Origin: DATDCY01 sp031406795 [NCBI: Candidatus Rokuibacteriota bacterium]
GTDB lineage: Bacteria > JAUVQV01
Direction of reading: 5' to 3'
DNA: 27,301 bases
NCBI GenBank assembly: GCA_031406795.1
Contig: JANOHV010000177.1
Coordinates: 1-27,301, forward strand
Shown: in pieces, positions 1 to 7,224 of the stretch
Layout: each line of letters begins with the position of its first letter
Numbering within the stretch: the first letter of the stretch is position 1
Translations under genes and position numbers: made by a program
Notes under the pieces: generated by a model
Database searches by the model: none
Seen by the model: the letters and a program-made list of their open reading frames with translations, nothing else
What the model was told of the DNA's origin: nothing

Positions 1-555
1 CTGGCATCCCGGTGCCAGCCCCTCGACGCGGCCTATCCGGCCGCCCTCTCCCGCATCGCCCTGCGGGACGGAAAACCCGAGGAGGCGTTGCGTTTCACCA
101 AGAGTGCGTTGCGCCAGCTCCCGCTCGACGCAGCAACGCTAATGCAACTCGGCACGCTGCTCGCGGCGCGGGGTGACGCGGAGCCCGCCCGCCGGAGTTT
201 CGCGGCGGCGGTGGCCGCCGATCCCGGCTCGGCGCCGAACCGCGAGCGTTTCGGCGCCTGGCTCCTCTCCAGCGGTGATTCGACGTCCGCTCTCGCTCAG
301 TTGCGCGGAGCCCTGGCACTCGACCCGCAGCGCTCCCGCAGTGTCTTCGGGCTGCTGGTGCTCGCCGGTCTCGACGACGCTCGAATTGCGACAGTCCTCC
401 CGCCCCTGCCGGCGGTGCTGCTCCAATTCGCCCGCTATGCGGAGGAGACCGGCACCGCCGCGCTCGCCCGCGAGACCTACCTCCGGGTCCTGACGATCGA
501 ACCCGGCAATGCGGCTGCCGCCGCCGAACTGCGCCGCCTGCAACAGCCACGTTGA
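1..555 (+). CDS. TPR-repeat protein, 3' part only
   Basis: The reading frame is open from the first base of the window, so the start lies upstream; the TTG at 88 is an internal codon, not a convincing start. About 184 residues are visible, ending at TGA 553-555. The sequence has the alternating small/large helix pattern of tetratricopeptide repeats: a helix pair just before and after codon 30 (PEEALRFTKSALRQLPLD), then GTLLAARGDAEPARRSFAAAVAADP, then a weaker unit, and finally ARETYLRVLTIEPGNAAAAAELRRL near the C terminus. TPR arrays are protein-interaction scaffolds; no catalytic motif is visible. The next gene begins 32 bp downstream on the same strand, so the two are probably co-transcribed. 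The partner and location cannot be told from this fragment. Confidence 0.75.
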   Translation: MASRCQPLDAAYPAALSRIALRDGKPEEALRFTKSALRQLPLDAATLMQLGTLLAARGDAEPARRSFAAAVAADPGSAPNRERFGAWLLSSGDSTSALAQLRGALALDPQRSRSVFGLLVLAGLDDARIATVLPPLPAVLLQFARYAEETGTAALARETYLRVLTIEPGNAAAAAELRRLQQPR

Positions 556-587
556 CGCGACTGAGGAGGGCGGGGTATAAATCCGGC

Positions 588-1580
588 ATGAATTGCCTGC
601 GGCTGATCGCGGCGACGGTGTTCGTCGCTCTGTTTACCGGATGCGCGGCCCAGCCGCGGGGCGGGCTGCAAGCCGCCGGCGAGCCGGGGATGCTCCTGGT
701 GAGCGCCGGTCGCTTCATCATGGGCAACGACAAAGGCGAACTCAACGAGCGGCCCTCGCACAAGGTCGAGATCGGCTCTTTCGCGATGGACCGCACGGAA
801 GTGTCCGCGCGCGAATTCGCCGAATTTCTGAACGCGGCCGGGAGCAGTGGTGATCTTTACTTCACCGCCGATGAGCACGCGACCGTGATGGCCGCTCCGG
901 CGGACGGCCGCGCAGCGACAGCCCGGTACTCGGCGCGGCCGGGATTGGAGCGCTTCCCGGCGAACAACGTCTCCTGGGAGGGAGCGAACGCCTATTGCCG
1001 CTGGCGGGGAAAGCGCCTGCCGACCGAAGCCGAGTGGGAGAAGGCCGCACGCGGAACGGACAAGCGCCGCTTTCCGTGGGGCAGACGCGATCCCGGGGAG
1101 GAACTCGCGCGGTTCGAGCAGATCTGGCAGGAGAAGCAGTTCGACGTTTTCGTACCGGTCGACGCCCTGCCGGAAGGCGCGTCCCCCTACGGGCTGCTGA
1201 ACATGGCGGGCAATGTCCTCGAGTGGGTGAACGACTGGTATCGGCAGAATCTCTGCGATTTCTGCAATCCGGAGGCGGAGGGCAACCTCGATCTGATCCG
1301 GCAACTCACGGGCCGGCCTCCCGAGGCCCCGGCCGTCGGACCGACGGCTGCTTCCGGGGGAGCTGCCCGCGAACGGAGCTCCCGACGGGTGCGGCAAGTC
1401 CCGCTGCGCGTCGACCCGGGCGGCCCGACAACCGGGAGTTTCCGCGTCCTCAGAGGCGGATCGTGGCAGGATCGTCAGGAGCAGGACTTGGCGACGACGC
1501 GCCGCTACTGGCTCGACCCTGCGCAGCGGTTTCCTCACACCGGCTTCCGCTGTTCGAAGGATTCACCCCGGACGCCTTGA
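588..1580 (+). CDS. FGE/SUMF1-fold lipoprotein, apparently non-catalytic
   Basis: A 330-residue protein. ATG 588 is chosen over an upstream in-frame TTG at 552 because it begins directly with a lipoprotein signal peptide (MNCLRLIAATVFVALFTGC), with the lipidated Cys at residue 19; a purine-rich GAGGAGGG lies about 17 bases upstream. From about residue 35 it follows the formylglycine-generating-enzyme (SUMF1) fold: an N-terminal V-x-AGRFIMGND segment, DRTEVSAREFAEFLN, PANNVSWEGANAYCRWRGKRLPTEAEWEKAARG, then YGLLNMAGNVLEWVNDWY and the C-terminal VLRGGSWQ...HTGFRC. True FGEs carry two copper-binding cysteines after the GGS motif; here that stretch reads GGSWQDRQEQDLATTRRYW with none, so sulfatase activation is unlikely. 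FGE-fold proteins of this kind often act as binding or structural domains. A low-complexity insert occupies about residues 235-285. Probably anchored in a membrane facing the periplasm. Confidence 0.85.
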   Translation: MNCLRLIAATVFVALFTGCAAQPRGGLQAAGEPGMLLVSAGRFIMGNDKGELNERPSHKVEIGSFAMDRTEVSAREFAEFLNAAGSSGDLYFTADEHATVMAAPADGRAATARYSARPGLERFPANNVSWEGANAYCRWRGKRLPTEAEWEKAARGTDKRRFPWGRRDPGEELARFEQIWQEKQFDVFVPVDALPEGASPYGLLNMAGNVLEWVNDWYRQNLCDFCNPEAEGNLDLIRQLTGRPPEAPAVGPTAASGGAARERSSRRVRQVPLRVDPGGPTTGSFRVLRGGSWQDRQEQDLATTRRYWLDPAQRFPHTGFRCSKDSPRTP

Positions 1581-1604
1581 CAGCGCGGGCGATGCTGTTA
1601 GATT
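1577..1604 (+). promoter_or_regulatory. Possible sigma-70 promoter for the 1612 gene
   Basis: A perfect -35 hexamer TTGACA (1577-1582) overlaps the stop codon of the preceding gene. It is followed after 16 bases by TAGATT (1599-1604), 4 of 6 matches to a -10 box. Transcription would start near 1611, at or just before the ATG at 1612. The message would then be leaderless, or translation would begin at the next in-frame ATG, 1633. This is pattern matching only. Confidence 0.35.
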
Positions 1605-1611
1605 AAAGAGC

Positions 1612-2172
1612 ATGATAGATCTCAAACGCTCGATGGTCGCGTCCCTGTCCGTCGCTGCGTGGCTGCTCTGCGGCGCGCAGCGTGCGGCGGCCGAGTCGGC
1701 CGCCGATCTGGTGCGCGAATCGCTGCGCCAGCAAAGCGCCGCGGAGCGTGCCGCCTGCGCGGGCGTGCAGCGCTCGATCGCGGGAGATTTCGACCCCATG
1801 CTCGTCGTGAGAACCGCCGTGGAGCTGGGCCACAATCCCTGCCAGACAATCCGGTGCGCTGTCGAGGGGAAGATTTCAGACCACCAACCGGCGCTTTGCG
1901 AAAAAGTCATTCTGGGCGCGGTCGCCGCCGGGGTGCCCTCCGACGTGATCTCCCGCTGCGCTGCCGACGTCTGCGACCCCGCCGCCGTGGCCGCGATCCT
2001 GACCGCCACCCGGTTTGAGCCGAATTACTGCTACCTCTCCCCGCGGGCGCCGCTCGCGCCCGCAGCGCTGCCGCCTCCGGGACCGGTCTTCGGGCTTGCT
2101 CCGCTGTCGCGTTCGGAACTGCTCGTCGACCGCACCTATCTGCGGGCGCAGGCCAGCCCCTTCACCTTCTAG
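1612..2172 (+). CDS. Secreted cysteine-rich protein of unknown function
   Basis: 186 residues. The N terminus is a clear Sec signal peptide: basic n-region with K5 and R6, hydrophobic core ASLSVAAWLLCGA, likely cleavage after RAAA around residue 27. The mature part has seven cysteines (residues 49, 77, 82, 96, 116, 121, 140), which suggests disulfides in the periplasm or outside the cell. Two 19-residue segments, 65-83 and 99-117, look like degenerate internal repeats sharing V..-AV-x2-G and ending RCA. The C terminus is Pro/Ala rich. An in-frame ATG at 1633 is an alternative start. I do not recognise the family. It follows the FGE-like gene by 31 bp on the same strand and converges on the polysaccharide operon, whose last stop codon is only 11 bp away. 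Confidence 0.7.
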   Translation: MIDLKRSMVASLSVAAWLLCGAQRAAAESAADLVRESLRQQSAAERAACAGVQRSIAGDFDPMLVVRTAVELGHNPCQTIRCAVEGKISDHQPALCEKVILGAVAAGVPSDVISRCAADVCDPAAVAAILTATRFEPNYCYLSPRAPLAPAALPPPGPVFGLAPLSRSELLVDRTYLRAQASPFTF

Positions 2173-2204
2173 CGGGCAGGGGCCTACGACCGGGTTTCGC
2201 CCGC
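2172..2204. terminator. Weak candidate stem between convergent genes
   Basis: GCGGGC (2172-2177) can pair with GCCCGC (2199-2204) across the 11-bp gap between the two convergent genes, with a 21-base loop. There is no T-tract on either side, so it is at best a weak factor-independent terminator. Nothing better was seen between the convergent stop codons. Confidence 0.2.
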
Positions 2205-4337
2205 GTCGGTCGGCGCCTCGCGCGCCTCGCCGCTTCTCTTGTCCTTCTCGCCGCCGGCCGCGGCATAGTAGTGTTGATGGTAGTAGTAGTAGGCGCCGCT
2301 GCGCTTCTCGTCGTAGGCGTTGAGCACGAGTCCGAGCGGCTGGACGTTGATGTCGCGCAGCGCCTTGAGCCCGCGCCGCACGCCGTCGTAGGTCGAGCGT
2401 TCGGAGCGGACGACCAGCAGCATCGCAGCCAGCTTGCGGGCGAGGACGAGGCCGTCGGCCACCGTCAGGAAGGGAGGCGAGTCGACCACGACGATGTCGT
2501 ATTCCTCGAGCAGTTTCGTCAGCAATACGTCCATGCGCTTCGAGCCGAGCAGCTCGGAAGGATTGTCCGGGGCCGGTCCCGAGACGAGCACCGCGAGGTT
2601 CTCGATCCCCACCGGAACGGGCGTCGGGTGCACGCCCTCCTTCAGCGCGGTGCTCAGTCCGCGATCGTTCGGCAGTTCGAAGATCACGTTGACGCGCGGC
2701 TTGCGCATGTCCGCGTCGATCAACAGCACCGAGTAGCCTGACTGGGCGAGGCCCACGGCGAGGTTGACCGCCGTGGCCGTTTTCCCCTCCTCGGGGGCCG
2801 TGCTCGTCACCAGCAGGCTCTTCGGCGGTCCTTCGTCCGACGAGAGGATGATCGAGGTGCGCAACGCGCGGTAGCTCTCGGCGGCAGGCTGGCGGGGTTC
2901 CTTGATCATGGCCATGTCGATGGTGGCGCCGCGGCTTGTGGCGGGGGGAATCACGCCGAGGACCGCCACCCCGGTCTTGAGTTCGAGGTCTTCAGCCGAG
3001 CGGACCGTGTTGTCGAGATACTCCACGAACAGCGCCATGCCGACAGCGCCGACCAGCCCGAGCACCAGACCGAGGAGCAGCGTGCGGGCGGTGCGGGGGC
3101 CGTCCGGGGCCAGGGGAGGCACGGCCGGCTCGAGTGTGTAGACCTGCACCCCCTGCAGCTGCTGGTTGAGGCTCTCCTCCTTGGCACGGGACATCAACGT
3201 CTCGTAGAATTGCCGGTTGGTGTCGACCGCGCGTTTGAGCTCCTCGTAACGGACCAGCTTCTCGTTGGCGGCCACCGCGTCGCCGCGACCGCTGCTCAGA
3301 CGCCTGCGCAAATCCTCCTCGCGCGCGACCGCGAGGTCCAGTTCGCTCTTTGCCGAGAGCACGATGCGCCGGATCTCTGCCAGCCGTCGCTGCTGCAGCG
3401 CGTCGAGCTCCTGGCGGGCGAGCACCATCGCGGGGTGCTTGACGCCGTATTTCCTGGCGAGTTCGGCCAGGTTCTGTTCCGCCTTGAGCTGCTGCGACTT
3501 CACGGCGGTGAAACCCTCGTCCCTGATGACGGCGGAGCTGGTCTCGGCCGCGGCAGGGTCGTCCGCGACTGCGGCCAGACGTTCGTACAGGGCCTCGAGC
3601 TCGCGTCGGCGGGTTTCGGCCCGGGTCAGCTCCAGACCGAGTTCGGTGATCCGTTCGGGGGAGACCCCGACCCGGCTCTCCATACCGAGGATGTCCTTGG
3701 CCTTCATGAACGCCTGCAGGTTGCGCTCCGCCTGCTCGAGGCGGGCGCCCTCTTCGCGCGCCTGGCTCGTCATCCACTCGACGGCGTACCGCGAGTAACT
3801 CATCTTCATCTCGAAGAGCTGGTCGATGTAGGCCTTGACGACGGCGTTCACGATACTCGCGGCGAGCGCCGGCTCCGCAGAGACGTAGGAGATCGTGACG
3901 ATCTTGCTGTCCTTCTCCGGTGTCGCCGAACTGCCGCGCCTGATCATCGCGGCAAGCTCCGTCGCCAGCGCCGCCGGATCCGTTCCCCGCCCGCGGTCGC
4001 CGGCCGCGCTCGCGCGAAAGCGCGCGCGGAAGCTCTCATCGGCAGCGAGCGCCTTCGCGGCGCGCTCGGCCGTCGGCGCGCTGCGGATGATCTCCACCTG
4101 GGTGCTGTAGAAATCCGGGTCCCAGGCGTTGTACATCGGGGCGTTCACCCCGAGACTCTGGACCGGGGTTTTCTCGATCAGGATCCGGGTCGTTGCCCGG
4201 TAGACCGGCGGCACGAGCAGGGTCCTGATGACGGCCGCGGCGACAGCGACCACGAAGAAGGCCAGAGCCGGCCACCGGCGCCGGTAGAGGACGCGCAGAT
4301 AGTCGCGCAGATGCAGATTCAGCGCGGGGGTGCTCAA
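2184..4337 (-). CDS. Polysaccharide co-polymerase / BY-kinase (Wzc/GumC-like)
   Basis: 717 residues, last gene of the operon. A Wzz-type chain-length domain comes first, with TM1 at about residues 22-44. A periplasmic part follows with long coiled-coil stretches (about 190-400), then TM2 at about 416-438. The cytoplasmic bacterial tyrosine kinase domain has Walker A APEEGKT (514-520), Walker A' VLLIDADMR (537-545) and Walker B DIVVVDSPP (614-622). The C-terminal autophosphorylation cluster is AYYYYHQHYY (residues 682-691). All parts are on one chain, as in Gram-negative Wzc, rather than split as in Firmicutes. Phosphorylation of the tyrosine tail is known to control oligomer state and hence polymer length and export. 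The start is TTG at 4337, overlapping the TGA of the export gene as TTGA, so translation is probably coupled; no ATG or GTG is nearby. Confidence 0.95.
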   Translation of the reverse strand: MSTPALNLHLRDYLRVLYRRRWPALAFFVVAVAAAVIRTLLVPPVYRATTRILIEKTPVQSLGVNAPMYNAWDPDFYSTQVEIIRSAPTAERAAKALAADESFRARFRASAAGDRGRGTDPAALATELAAMIRRGSSATPEKDSKIVTISYVSAEPALAASIVNAVVKAYIDQLFEMKMSYSRYAVEWMTSQAREEGARLEQAERNLQAFMKAKDILGMESRVGVSPERITELGLELTRAETRRRELEALYERLAAVADDPAAAETSSAVIRDEGFTAVKSQQLKAEQNLAELARKYGVKHPAMVLARQELDALQQRRLAEIRRIVLSAKSELDLAVAREEDLRRRLSSGRGDAVAANEKLVRYEELKRAVDTNRQFYETLMSRAKEESLNQQLQGVQVYTLEPAVPPLAPDGPRTARTLLLGLVLGLVGAVGMALFVEYLDNTVRSAEDLELKTGVAVLGVIPPATSRGATIDMAMIKEPRQPAAESYRALRTSIILSSDEGPPKSLLVTSTAPEEGKTATAVNLAVGLAQSGYSVLLIDADMRKPRVNVIFELPNDRGLSTALKEGVHPTPVPVGIENLAVLVSGPAPDNPSELLGSKRMDVLLTKLLEEYDIVVVDSPPFLTVADGLVLARKLAAMLLVVRSERSTYDGVRRGLKALRDINVQPLGLVLNAYDEKRSGAYYYYHQHYYAAAGGEKDKRSGEAREAPTDAGETRS

Positions 4338-5677
4338 AAGAAACTCTTGGGGACGACGAGGATGTCGTCGGGAAGGAGCGGATCTTCGAGACCGACTCTT
4401 TCCCGAACCTGCTCCTGCCCGTCGATCCGCCGGACGATGCGGATCTTGCCCTTCGCGGCGGCGTCCGTAAAGCCCCCGGCGAGCGTCACCGCCTTGAGGA
4501 CATTGGTGTCCCGGTCGCAGCGGTACGCGCCGGCGTTCTTGATTTCACCGGTGACATAGCAGACCTCGGCGCGCAGCGCGCTGACGACGATGATGTCGCT
4601 CCGCCGCAGCGCGAATCCCTCGTCGGCGCCGACCTCGACGACCCGCTCGCGTCCGTTCCCCGTGCGGATCACCTTGAGGCGGTCGGTCACGGCGCGCTCG
4701 GAGAATCCCCCCGCGAGCGTGATGGCGCGCAGCGGGGTCATCCCCTCTTCATGCCGGTATTCCCCGGGCCGCAGGACCTCGCCGGTGATGAAAAGCCGGC
4801 CGGCTGCGGCGACGTAGATGCTGTCGCCGTCGTTGATCGCCACGTCGGGCGTCGCCCCCCCCGAGGAGGGGAGCGCCGGCAGGTCCACCGTGCGGCTCTC
4901 CCCCGAACGGCTGGTGATGACCGCCCGGTTCTCCGCATCCGGCAGCAAACCGCCGGCGAGATTCAGGGCACGGCTGGCGGTCAGCCCCTTCTCGTAGCGA
5001 AACTCCCCGGGGCGCCGAACCTCCCCCGTGACCGAGAACTTCGGCGCCGCCGCGACGAAGACGCTGTCCCCGTCGCGAATCTCGATGTCGAGCGAGACAT
5101 TCCCCAACGTCAACAGCCCGCGCAGGTCAACCGTCCTGCTCTCCCCCGTCCGACTCGTGACGACGGCACCGCTGTCGGCATCCGCGGCCAGGCCGCCGGC
5201 GCGCGAGAGCAGCTCCAGCAGCGTGAGCCGGTCGCGAAACTCGTAGACGCCGGTCCGGTTGACCATGCCGATGATCGTCGCCTTCAAGGTGCGGTACTCC
5301 TGAACGGAGACCGTCACCTGGGGATCGACGAGATAGCCGTTCGCCAGGCGCCCTTCGATGACGTCGCCGATGCGGGGAAGCGCAATGCCGGCGACGAACA
5401 CCTGCCCGATCAGAGGCAGCCTGATCTGCCCCTCGTGCGTGACCCGGGTCGTGGTCGTCAAGTCGGGGTGTCCCGTGACCGTGACCAGCAGCGCATCACC
5501 TTCGCCGACGACATATTCCCCCGCGGCGGGGACGGGGACGGGGACGGAAAGGAAAACGGCCAGCAGTACCGAGCAAACCAATCCGATCGACTTCAGCGTG
5601 CCACTGCCCCCTCTCGGGTCAACGCGTAACGACTCTCCGTGCACCCGCCCTCTCAATGAAAACATTGTCTTTATCAT
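4334..5677 (-). CDS. Polysaccharide export protein with four SLBB domains (OPX)
   Basis: Periplasmic/outer-membrane polysaccharide export protein. Residue numbers here count from an upstream GTG at 5740. A hydrophobic signal segment lies at 51-66, then the Poly_export domain at about 74-146 (EYVVGEGDALLVTV...DPQVTVSV). Four successive SLBB domains follow at about 154-230, 235-312, 316-388 and 393-466, each with a (V)TGE/GMV-x-R-x-G-x-(Y/F) opening and an L-AGG core. The chain stops right after SLBB4 (ILVVPKSFF), so the C-terminal amphipathic helix of E. coli Wza is missing, and there is no lipobox. The start is uncertain. GTG 5740 overlaps the preceding stop as GTGA but gives a 50-residue n-region. 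A strong promoter at 5673-5701 would exclude it for its own transcript. ATG 5677, ATG 5665 and GTG 5644 (with AGAGGG just upstream) are alternatives. It pairs functionally with the downstream BY-kinase. Confidence 0.9.
   Translation of the reverse strand: MIKTMFSLRGRVHGESLRVDPRGGSGTLKSIGLVCSVLLAVFLSVPVPVPAAGEYVVGEGDALLVTVTGHPDLTTTTRVTHEGQIRLPLIGQVFVAGIALPRIGDVIEGRLANGYLVDPQVTVSVQEYRTLKATIIGMVNRTGVYEFRDRLTLLELLSRAGGLAADADSGAVVTSRTGESRTVDLRGLLTLGNVSLDIEIRDGDSVFVAAAPKFSVTGEVRRPGEFRYEKGLTASRALNLAGGLLPDAENRAVITSRSGESRTVDLPALPSSGGATPDVAINDGDSIYVAAAGRLFITGEVLRPGEYRHEEGMTPLRAITLAGGFSERAVTDRLKVIRTGNGRERVVEVGADEGFALRRSDIIVVSALRAEVCYVTGEIKNAGAYRCDRDTNVLKAVTLAGGFTDAAAKGKIRIVRRIDGQEQVRERVGLEDPLLPDDILVVPKSFF
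5528..5545 (+). repeat. Three tandem GGGGAC hexamers
   Basis: Perfect hexanucleotide repeat (5528-5533, 5534-5539, 5540-5545). On the minus strand it encodes the PVPVPV stretch at the end of the export protein's signal peptide. Gain or loss of units would stay in frame. The G-runs on the + strand could also form a G-quadruplex-like structure. Confidence 0.6.
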
Positions 5678-5701
5678 AGGATACCGCCGGATGGGTGTCA
5701 A
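5673..5701 (-). promoter_or_regulatory. Near-consensus sigma-70 promoter inside the operon
   Basis: On the minus strand, TTGACA (5701-5696) is followed after exactly 17 bases by TATGAT (5678-5673), a perfect -35 and a 5-of-6 -10 box at optimal spacing. Such a match is unlikely by chance in DNA this GC-rich. Transcription would start near 5666 and cover only the export protein and the BY-kinase. It overlaps the 5' end of the longest possible reading of the export gene. Confidence 0.6.
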
Positions 5702-5736
5702 TGAACCGGGCGGCGCCTGAGCTGAAAAACCCTCGG

Positions 5737-7224
5737 TCACGAGCCCTGTTCATGGGTTCCCGGTCGTCCCGCGTCAGCGAGCCGCAGGGGAAGGCGCGCC
5801 GCGGACGCCGGTGTCTGCAAGAAACCGCGAACCCCGTCGGCGAGCGCTCCGGCCGCGTCCGACAGACTGCTGCGCCCTTCGTTGTCGCGGTCCACGCTCA
5901 CCTCGAGCAAGTCGAAATTGGACGTTTCCCGCACCACCGTCACGCAAACGCTGACCCGGCTCCCGGCCACGGGTACGCCGTCGCTGAACAGCGATTCCGC
6001 CCCGCCGCCGGCAACTCGCAGAACGATCCTGACGCCGACGAGCCCGGTCTCCCGGATGAACGAGTCGATCAGCGCCGTGAGATCCGGGCGGCTGCCGGCT
6101 GCGGGGGCGCTGCGCCGGAAGAGGCGCGCCTGGTGCAGGACCCGGCGGCGCTCCCGGTTCATGAAGAACGTCAACGCTTCCTCGCGGATGGATCCGCCGG
6201 ACAGCATGTGGCGCGCGATCCGGTAGGCGATGCCGGCCGGGACGGTGAGCAGGGCCAGGATCACCACAACCCCCGGAAGCCGCCGGTTGGCGAGATAAAG
6301 CACCAGCGCCAGCAGGACACAGTTGAGCACGACCAGGATGCCGAGCGCGGCCCGGCTCGAGTATCCGCGCCGCAGAAGCAGGTGGTGCAGGTGCTCCCGG
6401 TCCGCGAGCCCGAGCGGTTGGCCGCGATGATAGCGTCTGAGCACCGCATACGCCAGATCGGTCAGGGGGTGGCCGAAGACAATCAGCGCCAGCACCAGCG
6501 CCGCCATCGTCGTGGCCTTCGCGAACGTCAGCAGCGAGAAGGCCCCGAGCAGGAAACCGACGCTCTGGCTGCCGCTGTCGCCCATGAAGATCCGGGCCGG
6601 CGGGAAGTTGTGGCGCAGAAAGCCCAGCAGCGCGCCGGCAAGCGCGACAATCGCCAGGGGACCGAGGGAATCGGTGCCGGTGTACAGCAGCAGCATGCCG
6701 ACGCAGATCGTGAGCCCGGTCGTGGCCGCGAGCCCGTCGATGCCGTCGATCAGGTTGTAGGCGTTGGTGATCACGACCAGCCAGAGCACGGTGAGCGGGA
6801 GTCCCAGCCACCCGAGCCGGAAGACCTCGCCGGCGGGATTGGTCAGCACCTCGATCCGCAACCCGGAGAAGTAGACGACCGCCGCAGCCGCAATCTGCGC
6901 CGCGACCTTGACCCTGACGCTCGCCGAGCGCACATCGTCGTACGAGCCGACCACGAACATCAGCAGCGACCCGAACAGGATGCCGATCACGCGCGGGTTC
7001 TGCGCCGGGTCGCTGCCGAGCGCTAGAGCGGCGACGGTGATCGCCGCCCAGACGGGGTAGATGCCCAGGCCGCCGAGGCGCGGCACGGCCCCCTGGTGCA
7101 CGCGCCGGCCGCCGGCGTGGTCGACCGCGCCGACCCGCAGCGAGACGGCCCGCGCGCCGTGGACCGCGACGACGGTGAGCAGGGCCGCAGCGGCGAGAAT
7201 CGCACCGAGAACGGGTCCGCTCAT
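5737..7224 (-). CDS. WecA/TagO/MraY-type initiating phosphosugar transferase with C-terminal extension
   Basis: 495 residues. This polytopic membrane enzyme transfers a sugar phosphate, usually GlcNAc-1-P from UDP-GlcNAc, onto undecaprenyl phosphate, starting the repeat unit. Family motifs are all present: DHAGGRRVHQGAVPRLGG (35-52), the Asp pair at 96-97, NLIDGIDG (157-164), MGDSGSQSVG (214-223) and the His loop REHLHH (276-281). About ten hydrophobic segments run to residue 340. Unlike typical 320-370-residue relatives, it continues for about 140 soluble residues (355-495) with an alpha/beta look. ATG 7224 overlaps the previous gene's stop as ATGA; a longer open frame upstream of it is only the antisense-like shadow of the neighbour. 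Its own stop overlaps a GTG at 5740 of the export gene. GlcNAc as the sugar is inferred from the WecB and TagA partners in the same operon. Confidence 0.93.
   Translation of the reverse strand: MSGPVLGAILAAAALLTVVAVHGARAVSLRVGAVDHAGGRRVHQGAVPRLGGLGIYPVWAAITVAALALGSDPAQNPRVIGILFGSLLMFVVGSYDDVRSASVRVKVAAQIAAAAVVYFSGLRIEVLTNPAGEVFRLGWLGLPLTVLWLVVITNAYNLIDGIDGLAATTGLTICVGMLLLYTGTDSLGPLAIVALAGALLGFLRHNFPPARIFMGDSGSQSVGFLLGAFSLLTFAKATTMAALVLALIVFGHPLTDLAYAVLRRYHRGQPLGLADREHLHHLLLRRGYSSRAALGILVVLNCVLLALVLYLANRRLPGVVVILALLTVPAGIAYRIARHMLSGGSIREEALTFFMNRERRRVLHQARLFRRSAPAAGSRPDLTALIDSFIRETGLVGVRIVLRVAGGGAESLFSDGVPVAGSRVSVCVTVVRETSNFDLLEVSVDRDNEGRSSLSDAAGALADGVRGFLQTPASAARLPLRLADAGRPGTHEQGS

Noticed and set aside
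477-1538. Minus-strand frame of 353 codons opposite the FGE-like gene
   Set aside because: Arg-rich shadow with no domain; the opposite strand carries a complete FGE-fold protein with a lipobox.
3210-4559. Long plus-strand frame opposite the BY-kinase gene
   Set aside because: It crosses the junction of two well-supported minus-strand genes and has shadow-like composition without motifs.
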